Shown: positions 44,909-54,456 of the stretch, piece after piece | Layout: the number at the start of each line of letters is the position of its first letter | Position numbering within the stretch: the first letter of the stretch is position 1 | Assembly (NCBI RefSeq): GCF_030272615.1 | Contig: NC_081406.1 | Coordinates: forward strand, 262,722,624 to 262,786,623 | DNA length: 64,000 nucleotides | Origin: Cryptomeria japonica | Lineage: Eukaryota > Streptophyta > Pinopsida > Cupressales > Cupressaceae | Direction: 5' to 3' | Notes under the pieces: model-generated | The model's database searches: none | Told to the model about the DNA's origin: nothing | Seen by the model: the letters and a program-made list of their open reading frames with translations, nothing else | Made by a program: the position numbers and the translations under genes

Positions 44909-46664
44909 CTATAGTGGGCTCCCATTGTATCAGTAGATGTATCATTGTTGTATTGTAGACACCTGCGGGTGATTCTTTTGTAGCCATATGATTCTTTTGA
45001 CATCATTGTATTATGACACATTTGATTATATATATGAGATGATTCATCTTTTGCGGCAGCTATATGCATGTGTACCTTATGTGATGAGATGTTCTTATGT
45101 GATGCATGTTTTATGATATGGATGCTTATAGGATGCAATGCCATATATTTTTGTTTTTTTTATGTTGTATATGTGATGCATGATGTAAATGAAAATGTAT
45201 GTGATGCAAATGAATATGATAATGCAAATGATTATTTACATAATGAAAATGTGAGATGTGCTAACATGTGTTGTGTGCAGGATGTGATGCAATTGTGATA
45301 TCTATAGGTATGAAATGCTTATATGTGGTGATGCAGGTGCAACTATATGAAATGCAAATGTTTTTGGTGTGTCATTATACTCAGTCATGTGATAGCGGGC
45401 TACGCGGACTCGAGAAGGACAATGGAAGTCAATCAAGAACGGGGGATGGAAGACAGAAGATATGAACGTGAAAGAGCTTCTTGTGCGTTATCATCATTGA
45501 GCTTTATTATGGCAGAATAGGTTATGACAATCGAGGCATATGTTCGGCCCAGAAAGTCATTGTACCTGTTTGCATGGAGATAAGACAGTCACAAACAAGG
45601 AATGCCCCAGTTCATACTAGACTCACAGTGTCCTCATATCCTTGGACAAGTCATAGCATTACTAAAAGACAATCCACAGACAGCAAATGCAAGTAGGTGA
45701 CGATACCCCATCCTCGCCTTTCTAGTCAAAGACATCCTGGAGATAAAATCTCTAGTCAAAGACATCCTGGAAAAGCTAAAAGACATGTCACCAAAAAGAT
45801 AAAACCAAAAGAAAACCAAGACTCGACACCAACATCCACTGTAGTCCTCAAGTTTGTGTCTCTTGTCACTTGTTTAAGTCAAATTTTGATTGTGGTCACA
45901 ATGTTCACTTTCACAAAAAGGATAGATAGCACTGAACCATATGTTGTCTGAGTCTGTTGAAAGATTTGATTTTGTTGAAACCCATTGTTGCTGCTGTGTC
46001 TCATCTGAAACTGACTGATTCCATGAAACTGATACTTTATTGCGGAGAAGGTGGAACTTTATTGCGGATCTGTGATGCAAGTGCTGCTTTATTGCGGATA
46101 GACTGAAGAGAGCTGAAAGAAACTGTACTCCTCAAAACATGTGATGTTCTTAGTTCCACACCCATTACTAGACTTAGGAATTGGCCGTAGTCACAGATAG
46201 GATCTGATTTATTATGGATGGAAAGAGAGTGAAAAGGGAGGGTTTATTATGAATGGCTAACCAATCTTGGGTAGATCAATAACAAGCCATGATGGGAACG
46301 GGTAAGTTTATTGTGAGCGAATAAGTTGTGAGTGTGTGCAAAGTGAAAAAGATGAAAGAGAGTCCTGAAGGAAGGAGGAGCAAAGTCCCTACGCATGGCG
46401 CTGGTGACCCAGTTTTCACCATGGTACTTGCCCAGGGCGCCACCGAAGTGGTTTTCACCGTTGGACGAAATTATTTCTCTTTACTTTTTTGGATTTTGCA
46501 ATTTTTTTTTTGTTGTCACAAGGCGCCTGTTTGCCAGGTTTTCACCAAGTAACGGTTTTTTTGTTTTATAATTTTTTTTGTATTTTTGAATTTTTTGATT
46601 TTTTTTGTATTTTTGCATTTTTTGATTTTTTTTGTATTTTTGCATTAGGATACTCAAAAAGAGC
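44909..46664. other. Tat element 3' region between the two convergent genes
   Basis: Region between the end of the PMD gene (plus) and the end of pol (minus). 45090-45360 is rich in TGATGCAAATG-like words. A 30-bp-period doublet of TCTAGTCAAAGACATCCTGG lies at 45721 and 45751. TTTATTGCGGA recurs at 46037, 46058 and 46088, with weaker forms at 46208, 46242 and 46307. 46500-46650 is T-rich with a TTTTTTGTATTTTTG repeat. No convincing gene; frames here are short. Confidence 0.6.
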
Positions 46665-46907
46665 TTATGTGTAGAACCTGCGAAGGTGCATGCTATTGAT
46701 AGGATCCTCCAAAGATTCCCCTTCTGTAGTTGAGAGCTGATATGCCCCAGATCCATATACTGCTGTGATGATGTAAGGACCAAGCCAGTTGGGTTCAAAT
46801 TTGCCCTTCTTTTCTCTCTCTTGCTGATTCTTGGGGTTCTCTCTGAGGACTAAGTCACCTACCTCAAATGTGCGAGGCTTGACCTTGTGATTGTAACTGC
46901 GACTCAT
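46665..46907 (-). CDS. Tat pol, C-terminal end of integrase (after an in-frame stop)
   Basis: Reads MSRSYNHKVKPRTFEVGDLV and GPYIITAVYGSGAYQLSTTE, ending INSMHLRRFYT. This is the usual integrase tail with the GPY-type motif. It is in the same frame as the 965-residue ORF upstream and separated only by a TGA at 46908-46910, where Tat relatives read through (YQQ-stop-MSRSYN). One C-to-T change from CGA would explain it. Confidence 0.85.
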   Translation of the reverse strand: MSRSYNHKVKPRTFEVGDLVLRENPKNQQEREKKGKFEPNWLGPYIITAVYGSGAYQLSTTEGESLEDPINSMHLRRFYT

Positions 46908-49805
46908 TCATTGTTGGTAAGCCTTGAGATGATTAAAAGCAGTGTGTCGTCGTTCCTCCAGCAGTTCTAGTTCTTGTAAGCGAGAGACCCTGTAGTCTTC
47001 ATCGTTGATTATGTTTCTCAAGGAGACCCGTAAAGAAGGTAACTCGACCTCAATAGGCAAGATGGCTTCAGCACCGTAGACAAGTGAGTAAGGTGTAGCC
47101 CCTGTAGGTGTGCGGACACTGGTACGATAGGCCCAAAGTGCGGGATTGAGTTGGACATGCCAGTTACGGCCAGCGTCGTCGACTGTCTTTTTAAGTATTT
47201 TGAGAATTGTTTTGTTAGACGCCTCAGCTTGGCCATTACCTTGGGGGTAATATGGTGTGGAGAAACGATGAGAGATATGGAAGCGCTCACAGAGTTCACG
47301 AACATCCTGGTTCTTGAAAGGACGCCCGTTATCGGTAATAATGGAAGTAGGGATCCCGTATCGGCAAATGATGTAGTTCAGGATGAAAGTAGCAATTTGT
47401 TTCCCAGTAACTTGCGTGAGAGGCACGGCTTCAATCCACTTTGTGAAATACTCTGTGGCTGTGATAATGAATTTATGTCCATTGGAAGAAGGAGGGTGAA
47501 TCTTGCCTATGAGATCGAGTCCCCACTGACAAAAGGGCCAAGGAGATGCAAGTGGCTGTAGTTCTTGTGCTGGTGCGTGTATGAGGTCTCCATGAATTTG
47601 ACACTGCTTACACTTCTTGACAAACTGATATGCATCTTTTTCCATAGTAGGCCAGTAATATCCAGTCCTGATGAGTTTCTTGGCCAAGGTAGGACCACTA
47701 GTATGCGGACCACATATCCCTTCGTGCACTTCTCGTAACGCAATCTGAGCTTCGTCACTCTCTAAACATCTAAGGAGGGTGCCATCTAGACCTCGTCGGT
47801 ATAGGATATCAGCTAGGATAACGTATCGGGAGGATTGGCGGATGAAAGTGCGGCGTTGGTTGTTCGATAAATCGGGAGGTAAGATGTTGTCGCGAAGGTA
47901 TGTGAATATGGAACCATATAACTGGGATTCAGGACCAACAACACATATCATTTCCGTAGGAGTGATCTCATATGACAGAATCAGCAGGTTGTCAACCAGG
48001 AACTCATAGCAGGTCTCATTTTGCGGTAGGTCAATGAGTGAAGCAATTGTAGCCATGGCATCAGCAGCGCGATTCTGTTCTCTTGGTATTTGCTCAAACT
48101 CTATCTTTGCAAAGTGTTGTTTCAGATCATCTACCAGTTGTTTGTAAGGCATTAGCTTTTCATCTTTTGTTTGATAATCATCAGTGGCTTGACGGATGAC
48201 AAGTTGAGAATCGCCAAAAACCCGAAGTTCTTGGATCTTCCACTGAACTGCAATTCTTAACCCAGTTGTTAATGCCTCGTATTCCGCTATATTGTTGGTG
48301 CAAGGAAATGATAAGCGGTATGACTTTGGTATAGAATCACCTTGGGGAGTTATAAAGAGTATACCCGCTCCTGCCCCATGTTGTGTGTATGAGCCATCAA
48401 AGTATAGTTGCCATGGCTTTGCAGGTGATATTGTTAGAATGGACTCATCTGGAAATTCTGACTGTAGAGGAACATCATCTATCATGGGAGCGTCTGCCAG
48501 TTGATCTGCAATGGCTTGTCCTTTTATGGCTTTTCTGTCCACGTATTCAATGTCGAATTCACTCAAAATCATTACCCACTTGGCTAGTCGCCCAGTAAGT
48601 GTAGCTTTGTTGAGCAGATATTTTAGTGGATCAATTCTGGCAATCAACTTGGTCTTGTGAGTGAGCATATAATGTCGTAATTTTTGTGAAGCGAAGACCA
48701 CAGCGAGACATGCACGCTCAATTGGTGTGTAGTTCAGCTCATATCCCACCAATGTGCGACTGATATAGTAGACTGCTTTTTCCTTGCCGTCAGGTATTTG
48801 CTGTGCTAGTAGTGCCCCCAGTGCTGTTGGAGTAGCTGATATGTAAAGTAGCAATGGTTGATCCGGAATTGGTGGCATCAAAACTGGCGGGTTCAAAAGA
48901 TAGTCTTTAAGTGCCTGAAAAGCCTGTTGACAGTTCTCGTCCCATTTGAACTTAATGTTTTTGTGTAGCAGGTGCTGGAAAGGATTACACTTATCTGCAA
49001 GTTGTGCTATGAATCTTCGTATGGACTGGAGTCTCCCTTGTAAAGACCGAAGTTGACTGATATTCTTGGGTGGCGGCATGTCCAAGATAGCCTTGACTTT
49101 TGCTGGATCCGCTTCTATTCCTCTTTTAGACACAATGAATCCTAGGAGCTTCCCGGAGGTTACTCCAAAGACACATTTCTTTGGATTTAATCTTACCTTG
49201 TATTTTTCCAGCCTATCAAAAGCAACTGAAAGTATGTCCAAGTGTGTATTTCTGTCTATTGATTTAACCAAAAGGTCGTCGACATAATCTTCCACCTTTA
49301 CATGCATGAGATCATGGAAGATAGTAGTCATGGCTCGTTGATACGTGGCACCTGCATTTTTCAGCCCAAAGGGCATGACATTCCAGCAGAAGGTTCCCCA
49401 TGGACAAGTGAATGATGTTTTATGTTGATCTTCAAGTGCAATCTTGATCTGATTATATCCAGAGAATCCGTCCATTAAAGATAACATCTCATGGCCTGCT
49501 GTGAGATCAACAATTAAATCAATGTTTGGAAATGGGAAATCGTCCTTTGGACAAGCCTTGTTGATATCCCTGAAGTCTGTACATATTCGGATGCTGCGAT
49601 CTGGTTTGCTAACAGGCACTAAGTTGGAAATCCATTCAGGATAATCAATTGGGCGTATGAATCTGACATCTAGTAATTTCTCCAGCTCTGCCTTGACTGG
49701 CAATGCCACCTGTGGATGCATTTTCCTCAATTTCTGTTTTACTGGTTTTGCCCCCGGTTTGACTGTTAAATGATGCATTACTAACTCGGGGTCTAGTCCA
49801 GGCAT
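46908..49805 (-). CDS. Tat pol: RT, RNase H, archaeal-type RNase H, integrase
   Basis: 965 residues. RT about 1-250, with ICTDFRDINKACPKDDFPFP, MPFGLKNAGATYQRAM and YVDD at 174-177. First RNase H about 310-430; its usual catalytic Asp is not there (LLLYISATPTALGALLAQ). Second, archaeal-type RNase H about 465-590 with D470 (YFDGSY), E508 (NIAEYEAL), D532 (GDSQLV) and D582 (NRAADAMA). Integrase from about 690: zinc box H694, H701, C732, C735; catalytic D764 (WGLDLIG), D825 (TDNGRPF), E861 (GQAEASNK), spacing DD35E. A dual RNase H defines the Tat lineage. All core residues look intact. Upstream, QVNFAWSYAD joins it in frame to the preceding ORF after a TGA. Confidence 0.93.
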   Translation of the reverse strand: MPGLDPELVMHHLTVKPGAKPVKQKLRKMHPQVALPVKAELEKLLDVRFIRPIDYPEWISNLVPVSKPDRSIRICTDFRDINKACPKDDFPFPNIDLIVDLTAGHEMLSLMDGFSGYNQIKIALEDQHKTSFTCPWGTFCWNVMPFGLKNAGATYQRAMTTIFHDLMHVKVEDYVDDLLVKSIDRNTHLDILSVAFDRLEKYKVRLNPKKCVFGVTSGKLLGFIVSKRGIEADPAKVKAILDMPPPKNISQLRSLQGRLQSIRRFIAQLADKCNPFQHLLHKNIKFKWDENCQQAFQALKDYLLNPPVLMPPIPDQPLLLYISATPTALGALLAQQIPDGKEKAVYYISRTLVGYELNYTPIERACLAVVFASQKLRHYMLTHKTKLIARIDPLKYLLNKATLTGRLAKWVMILSEFDIEYVDRKAIKGQAIADQLADAPMIDDVPLQSEFPDESILTISPAKPWQLYFDGSYTQHGAGAGILFITPQGDSIPKSYRLSFPCTNNIAEYEALTTGLRIAVQWKIQELRVFGDSQLVIRQATDDYQTKDEKLMPYKQLVDDLKQHFAKIEFEQIPREQNRAADAMATIASLIDLPQNETCYEFLVDNLLILSYEITPTEMICVVGPESQLYGSIFTYLRDNILPPDLSNNQRRTFIRQSSRYVILADILYRRGLDGTLLRCLESDEAQIALREVHEGICGPHTSGPTLAKKLIRTGYYWPTMEKDAYQFVKKCKQCQIHGDLIHAPAQELQPLASPWPFCQWGLDLIGKIHPPSSNGHKFIITATEYFTKWIEAVPLTQVTGKQIATFILNYIICRYGIPTSIITDNGRPFKNQDVRELCERFHISHRFSTPYYPQGNGQAEASNKTILKILKKTVDDAGRNWHVQLNPALWAYRTSVRTPTGATPYSLVYGAEAILPIEVELPSLRVSLRNIINDEDYRVSRLQELELLEERRHTAFNHLKAYQQ

Positions 49806-49835
49806 ATCAGCATAAGACCATGCGAAGTTGACTTG

Positions 49836-51305
49836 TCATTCCTTAAAGAAGCTTATGAACCTTGCTTTCTCGGTCTCTGTCAATGATTGAGCTAAAAATA
49901 TATTGTGTGGAACCTCTGCTGTACCAATGTTTGTCTTTATAGTCTCTTCTACCAACATGGATGATTTTTCCTCGTATGATGCTGGGAGAATGTCAAGCCT
50001 TCCATCTTCGGGCGCCTCAGAGAGGTTTTCACCCTCAGATACGTCCTTTCTTTTTACTTTTTTAGAGTCAGAGAGCGCCACAGTGTGGTTTTCGCCATAA
50101 GACCCTTGTTTTGTCTTTATTTTCACATTTTTGCGACTAGAAGGCCCGACACCCTCACCAAAGTATGCCATGTTATTTAGCTCTATGGCGTATCCTGCTT
50201 TATGGTCTCCAAGAGGAAGATCATCGCGAATGCCAAGATAATCAACAATAGCTTCGTCATTTTGAAATGTATCAATCTGTGGTGGTCCATCCTGATCCCA
50301 GTCAATGAGTTGGGGGTGAACGAGGGGAAGGTCTTTAGTGTTTTTAGAGTCCGCAAGGCTAATAGTGAAGATGTGGTTATATTCAGGTATGTCAAGGTAG
50401 TCATCGAGGTCGTCAATGGCACTCTCCTCATCAGTGTCGATCGTGAGTGAGTCCAAATTATCATCACTAGTAGCACCTTCAGGGACAGGTGTCCTCATCC
50501 TATGTGATCCTGACCTAGGGCCCTGAAACGAAGCTTGTGCGGGATCCTTATGGGTCGGTTCTTGACCAACTCTGAATTTCTTGTAAAACTCCTCCTCCTC
50601 TGTAGGTTCATCTGGCTCTCTAAATGTCTCATTAAGTTCATAGTCGCTGGAGGATTTGTCTGAACCCCATTCCCACTCATTGGAGTCTGTGGAATAATTA
50701 TCCTCTTGTTGAACTTCAGCCACTTTGACTCGCCATATCTGTTTTGTTCTCTTGTTTTGAATCTTGGGATTTAGAAAACCAAGCCCCTCAGAGCGTTCCC
50801 TTCTTTGAGTGTAAGTATCATGCATTTGAGCTTGTGTATGTGGGATTGCTGGTTTCTGAAGCAAAACTGATGGTGACTCCGGCATCATATTATTTGGTCC
50901 TCCACTATTAGGTTGAGTTTGTTGTGAAGGTCTACTTTCCATAAGTTGAGATAAGTCAAAATCATGTGGTATTTTAGCTCCACTTTGTGCCATCATGTTT
51001 AGAAAGTATTGACGATCTCTCCTCATTATCTCTTCAACCAATCTATTGAATTGAGGATCCATTATAGATTCTTGTATGTCTGCTGATAGTATTGAAGAAT
51101 TGTCCACATTATCATTGTGTGTAGCGTTGTGTATAGCGTTTGCGCTTTCCACATTTGGATTGTGTCTATAAACATTCATGTCTGGTAATGTAGTGTGCTC
51201 AGGATTGTAGAAGACATCATTGTCATACTCATAAGAACTCATGTTTACGGACCCTTGAGCTTCTTTAGCTTTTCTCCTAGATTTTTGAAGACGGGTTTCA
51301 ACCAT
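49836..51305 (-). CDS. Tat gag-like N-terminus fused to the protease-RT linker; capsid and protease missing
   Basis: 489 residues from MVETRLQKSRRKAKEAQ to ARFISFFKE, then TGA at 49836-49838 with the pol frame continuing directly. The first 120 residues look like a Gag N-terminus (FNRLVEEIMRRDRQYFLNMM). The rest is acidic and poorly conserved. The end (EVPHNIFLAQSLTETEKARF) is the usual lead-in to RT. I see no capsid fold signature, no CCHC knuckle and no DSG protease motif, so the middle of gag-pol has been lost or replaced. The repeat GGTGAAAACC...GGCGCC is embedded twice here (50011-50033 and 50074-50096). Confidence 0.75.
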   Translation of the reverse strand: MVETRLQKSRRKAKEAQGSVNMSSYEYDNDVFYNPEHTTLPDMNVYRHNPNVESANAIHNATHNDNVDNSSILSADIQESIMDPQFNRLVEEIMRRDRQYFLNMMAQSGAKIPHDFDLSQLMESRPSQQTQPNSGGPNNMMPESPSVLLQKPAIPHTQAQMHDTYTQRRERSEGLGFLNPKIQNKRTKQIWRVKVAEVQQEDNYSTDSNEWEWGSDKSSSDYELNETFREPDEPTEEEEFYKKFRVGQEPTHKDPAQASFQGPRSGSHRMRTPVPEGATSDDNLDSLTIDTDEESAIDDLDDYLDIPEYNHIFTISLADSKNTKDLPLVHPQLIDWDQDGPPQIDTFQNDEAIVDYLGIRDDLPLGDHKAGYAIELNNMAYFGEGVGPSSRKNVKIKTKQGSYGENHTVALSDSKKVKRKDVSEGENLSEAPEDGRLDILPASYEEKSSMLVEETIKTNIGTAEVPHNIFLAQSLTETEKARFISFFKE

Positions 51306-51799
51306 GAACTAGGTGTTGGACCAATATGTGAGAGACTTAGACGAAAATGACAAGAGTATGTAAGACCAAGAGTTGTATGGAGTGTAAATGAATCTGAAGT
51401 TTACTTGCAATGTCCAAAGTGTAAGATCAAGTATGTATGTTGTAGAGTAGGTGTGACTTCCAAAGAGAGGATAGTTTCTCTTGATGAGGTAAGCTGACCT
51501 TGACTCTAAGTAAGACCAAATGAGACCCAAAGGTAAGAAACCTTGATGAGGGACCACTTAGCAAAGTGTTGTAGTATGTAGTGTGTTGACAAAGTATAGT
51601 GAGGACAAGCAAGTGACCTTTTGACTCAAGTTTAGACAAGTATGAATGTAAAAATGAAGTATGAAGCAATGATGGACTGTGTAAGACCTTAGAACAGGCT
51701 GAATGCTAGATGAAACCTGAAGAGACAACCTAGGAAGCTCAAGTGTGCCGAAACTGATTTCTTTGTTTGCTTGACTGTTAAACTTTTTTGAAATCCTGA

Positions 51800-52085
51800 C
51801 ACAGACGCCTCTGTATACTTCACAGACGCGGTTTGAAGACACAGACGCTATTCTGTTTGACACAAACGTGATTCTGAGATTTCCTGTTGATGTTTGCTAA
51901 GACTAACAGTTTTTGCAATTGTGGACACAGACGCGCCTGTATACTTCACAGACGTTATTTCCAGACACAGACGTGTCTCTGTTCGACACAGACACTGATA
52001 AAAACACAGACGCTATTCTATACTTCACAGACGCGTTTATCAGACACAGACGCGGTTTTAACAGACACAGACGCGTTTCTGTAAC
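51800..52085 (-). repeat. Motif array B: 12 units, 18-21 bp apart
   Basis: Plus-strand ACACAGACGCG units with the A of ACG at 51805, 51826, 51845, 51866, then 51931, 51952, 51971, 51992, 52010, 52031, 52050 and 52071. Spacings 21,19,21,(65),21,19,21,18,21,19,21. In the element's own sense this is CGCGTCTGTGT, in the leader before the gag-like ORF. Confidence 0.9.
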
Positions 52086-53290
52086 CTTAGTGCAATCTTT
52101 CCTATCTGTGAATTTGTTTTGCTGTGACCAAATCTGATTTTTCGACTGTTTTTCGTGACAAGAGGACACAGTGTTGATGACCCAATGTTTGCAGACTGTT
52201 TAGACTCCAAAAAGTGTGTTGTTTGATGTAAAAAAAAGTTTTTTGCATACACTTGAAGACACAAAAGACACAATGTTTTGCTGTTTTGCCTTGATTGTTT
52301 GAATGTTTATCATAAGTCAAGCACAATTCTTATGGCTGGCCAGGACAATAATTGTTGATCCCACATGGGGTTTTACCCCCGAGGCTACGCTATTCAGAGC
52401 GGATACTTAGATGCTTGACCTCACTGGCTCCACCCTCGGCACTCACTTCTCGGGTCAGCCAAGCATCAGTCCCCATGAAAACTCCCCATGGCGAACTTTG
52501 TATCTCTACTAAGAACCGTATGTGTGTGGGCCGCTACCAGAGGTCCGACCTCCTGCCTCAACAACTAGAAGGATTTGGGCATCTAAAACAATGAGGTGCT
52601 AGTAAGGGCATCCGCTCGTGTGGCCATACATGCGGCACTTTCAGCTTTGTAAATACAGAAGGCTCCCAGCCGGTAGGGGTTACGCCCTACAAATGATCAA
52701 ATAAATTTGATCAAACGGGTTTATGGGGAGACATAGTGTCGGTATGAACTAATCAGCACACGTTATTCATAGTTTTCACCATGAATACATTTGATTATAG
52801 TGGCTTGGAAGAAGATGGCTTTTCTTTTGCTACCACTTGGGTCGTTCTCTTCTCACTAGTAGTCCTAATGACCACACGGGAAGACAGGCCCTCTAAAGAG
52901 TAAACAAAAAGAGCCTATTGCTCAAAACACAAAAGACAATGATTCAATTTTAGTGCACCAATTGAAGTGTTTGCTAAGCTATGAAGACAAGGTACACAAA
53001 TAAAATTACAAAACCCTAGCTAAGGCCCTGCAACAAAATTGTTAGTAGTTTGGGTTGTTTCAAATGATAACCCCTTCCTGCAAGCACACAAGTTAGGTAA
53101 ATTTTAAGAAAACCCAAAAAGACTTTGTGAAAAGGGGCCTTCAACAAAAACGTATTTGCCTCCAAAGCAAGCTGCACAAACCAGGTTAGCTAGATCTGCA
53201 AAGGTTAGCCAAAAATAAACCAGATCTGAAACCCTAAGTACAAAATCCGAAAAGACGAATCGAAAAACTTAAAAAAAATTTGCAAAAACA
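52086..53290 (-). other. Tat element leader, central part
   Basis: Non-coding. 52330-52700 is clearly GC-richer than its surroundings and has many stops in all frames; short self-complementary pieces are visible (for example GGGGTTTTACCCCC at about 52368). The rest is AT-rich. May hold the packaging and dimerisation signals of the RNA (inference). Confidence 0.5.
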
Positions 53291-53294
53291 GAAT

Positions 53295-53575
53295 GCACAG
53301 ACGCTGTTATACCAGACACAGACGCGTCTGTCCGACACAGACGCGGTTCTGTGATTCGCAGACGCGATTTAAGAACACAGACGCCTCTATATTCTGCAGA
53401 CGCGATCAGATTGTTCACAGACGCGATTAGGGATTACAGACGCGATTCGGGATCACAGACGCGACTTTCGAAAACCTGCAAAAATATAAAATGACAGAAA
53501 CACAGACGCGATCCAAGATATCACAGACGCCTCTGAAATACAAAAACGCGATCCGAACACTCGCAAACGCGGAAA
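53295..53575 (-). repeat. Motif array C: 13 units, alternating 21 and 19 bp
   Basis: The A of ACG at 53301, 53322, 53341, 53362, 53381, 53400, 53421, 53440, 53459, then 53506, 53527, 53546 and 53567. Spacings 21,19,21,19,19,21,19,19,(47),21,19,21. Same core and orientation as array B; adjacent to the 5' LTR side of the leader. Confidence 0.9.
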
Positions 53576-53683
53576 AAACCTAAAATGTCGTCGAAATCGT
53601 CCGATCTGCAACTTCAAAAATGCAAAATCTGCAACAAAAATGTTAAATGCAAAGGGACAAAGGTCCCACCGGGCATGCCAAAA

Positions 53684-54451
53684 TGTGTATGGTGAAAATG
53701 GATAGCAATAAACAACAATATTGAAAGACTAAAATGGATTCAACCACCAAACCCTAGCCTAACAATGAACAAAGATCCACCATAACATATGAAGATAACC
53801 TAAGACAATGCAAAATAACTCAAAAATCACAAAGATTATACCATCACATGTCCACTAGGGTTTTGATCTCCATTCTTCCTATCTCCATTGATCTTGTTTG
53901 ATATGCTTGCTCTCAGATTTTTGTATGCACAAGAGCTCAACAAAGAACGGAATGTGGTTGCAAGTAGAATTGTAGTGTAGTCAATTGATCCAGTAGTTAG
54001 GGTTTGGTAATGAAGAAAGCATCTCCTTAAATAGAAGACACAATAGAAAATGGAGGGTTAAGATTGAGAGGTGTAAAAAGGAGGTCGGCTAGGATTAGAG
54101 GGTAGGTATAAGAAATACCAAAATAATGAAAGGGGTAGGTAGTGTAGGAAATAAGAGATGAATGACATGTGTCATGTGTAGAAAAAGATAATGAATTAAT
54201 TAAATAAATAAAGATTTATTTAATTAATATAAGAAGTAGGACAATTAAATAAATAAAATATTTATTTAATTTAGGAAAGGGATAATTTAAATAAATAAAT
54301 GTATTTATTTAAATGAGAAATAAGGCTAGAAGAGGATAAATGAATTAATTAAATAAATAAAGATTTATTTAATTAATAGAAGAATTAGGCTTAGATAATT
54401 AAATAAATAAAATATTTATTTAATTAGACATGACAATTTCGGGTGTCTACA
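53684..54451 (-). repeat. 5' LTR of the Tat element
   Basis: 768 bp, paired with 40979-41746. Next to it on the minus strand is TTTTGGCATGCCCGGTGGG (53683-53665), the expected place of the primer binding site; I could not match it to a tRNA from memory. Confidence 0.93.
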
Positions 54452-54456
54452 GTAGG
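54452..54456. repeat. TSD of the Tat element, right
   Basis: GTAGG, identical to 40974-40978. Confidence 0.9.

Larger units (their letters stand above)
40979..54451 (-). mobile_element. Full-length Tat-type Ty3/gypsy retrotransposon carrying an antisense PMD gene
   Basis: 13,473 bp. Both 768-bp LTRs (40979-41746 and 53684-54451) begin TGTAGACACC on the minus strand and differ at one position (41525 G, 54230 T). GTAGG is duplicated at 40974-40978 and 54452-54456. Minus-strand order: 5' LTR, primer-site region, 2.4-kb leader, gag-like ORF, RT, RNase H, archaeal-type RNase H, integrase, then a 4.9-kb 3' region with a plus-strand gene. The second RNase H places it in the Tat lineage. The gag capsid, zinc knuckle and protease are absent, so it cannot move alone. 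Confidence 0.93.

Noticed and set aside
47151-47561. 136-residue plus-strand frame
   Set aside because: Shadow of the integrase coding sequence on the other strand.
52352-52594. 80-residue frame in the GC-rich leader
   Set aside because: Low stop density comes from composition; no match to Gag, and the leader is non-coding in related elements.
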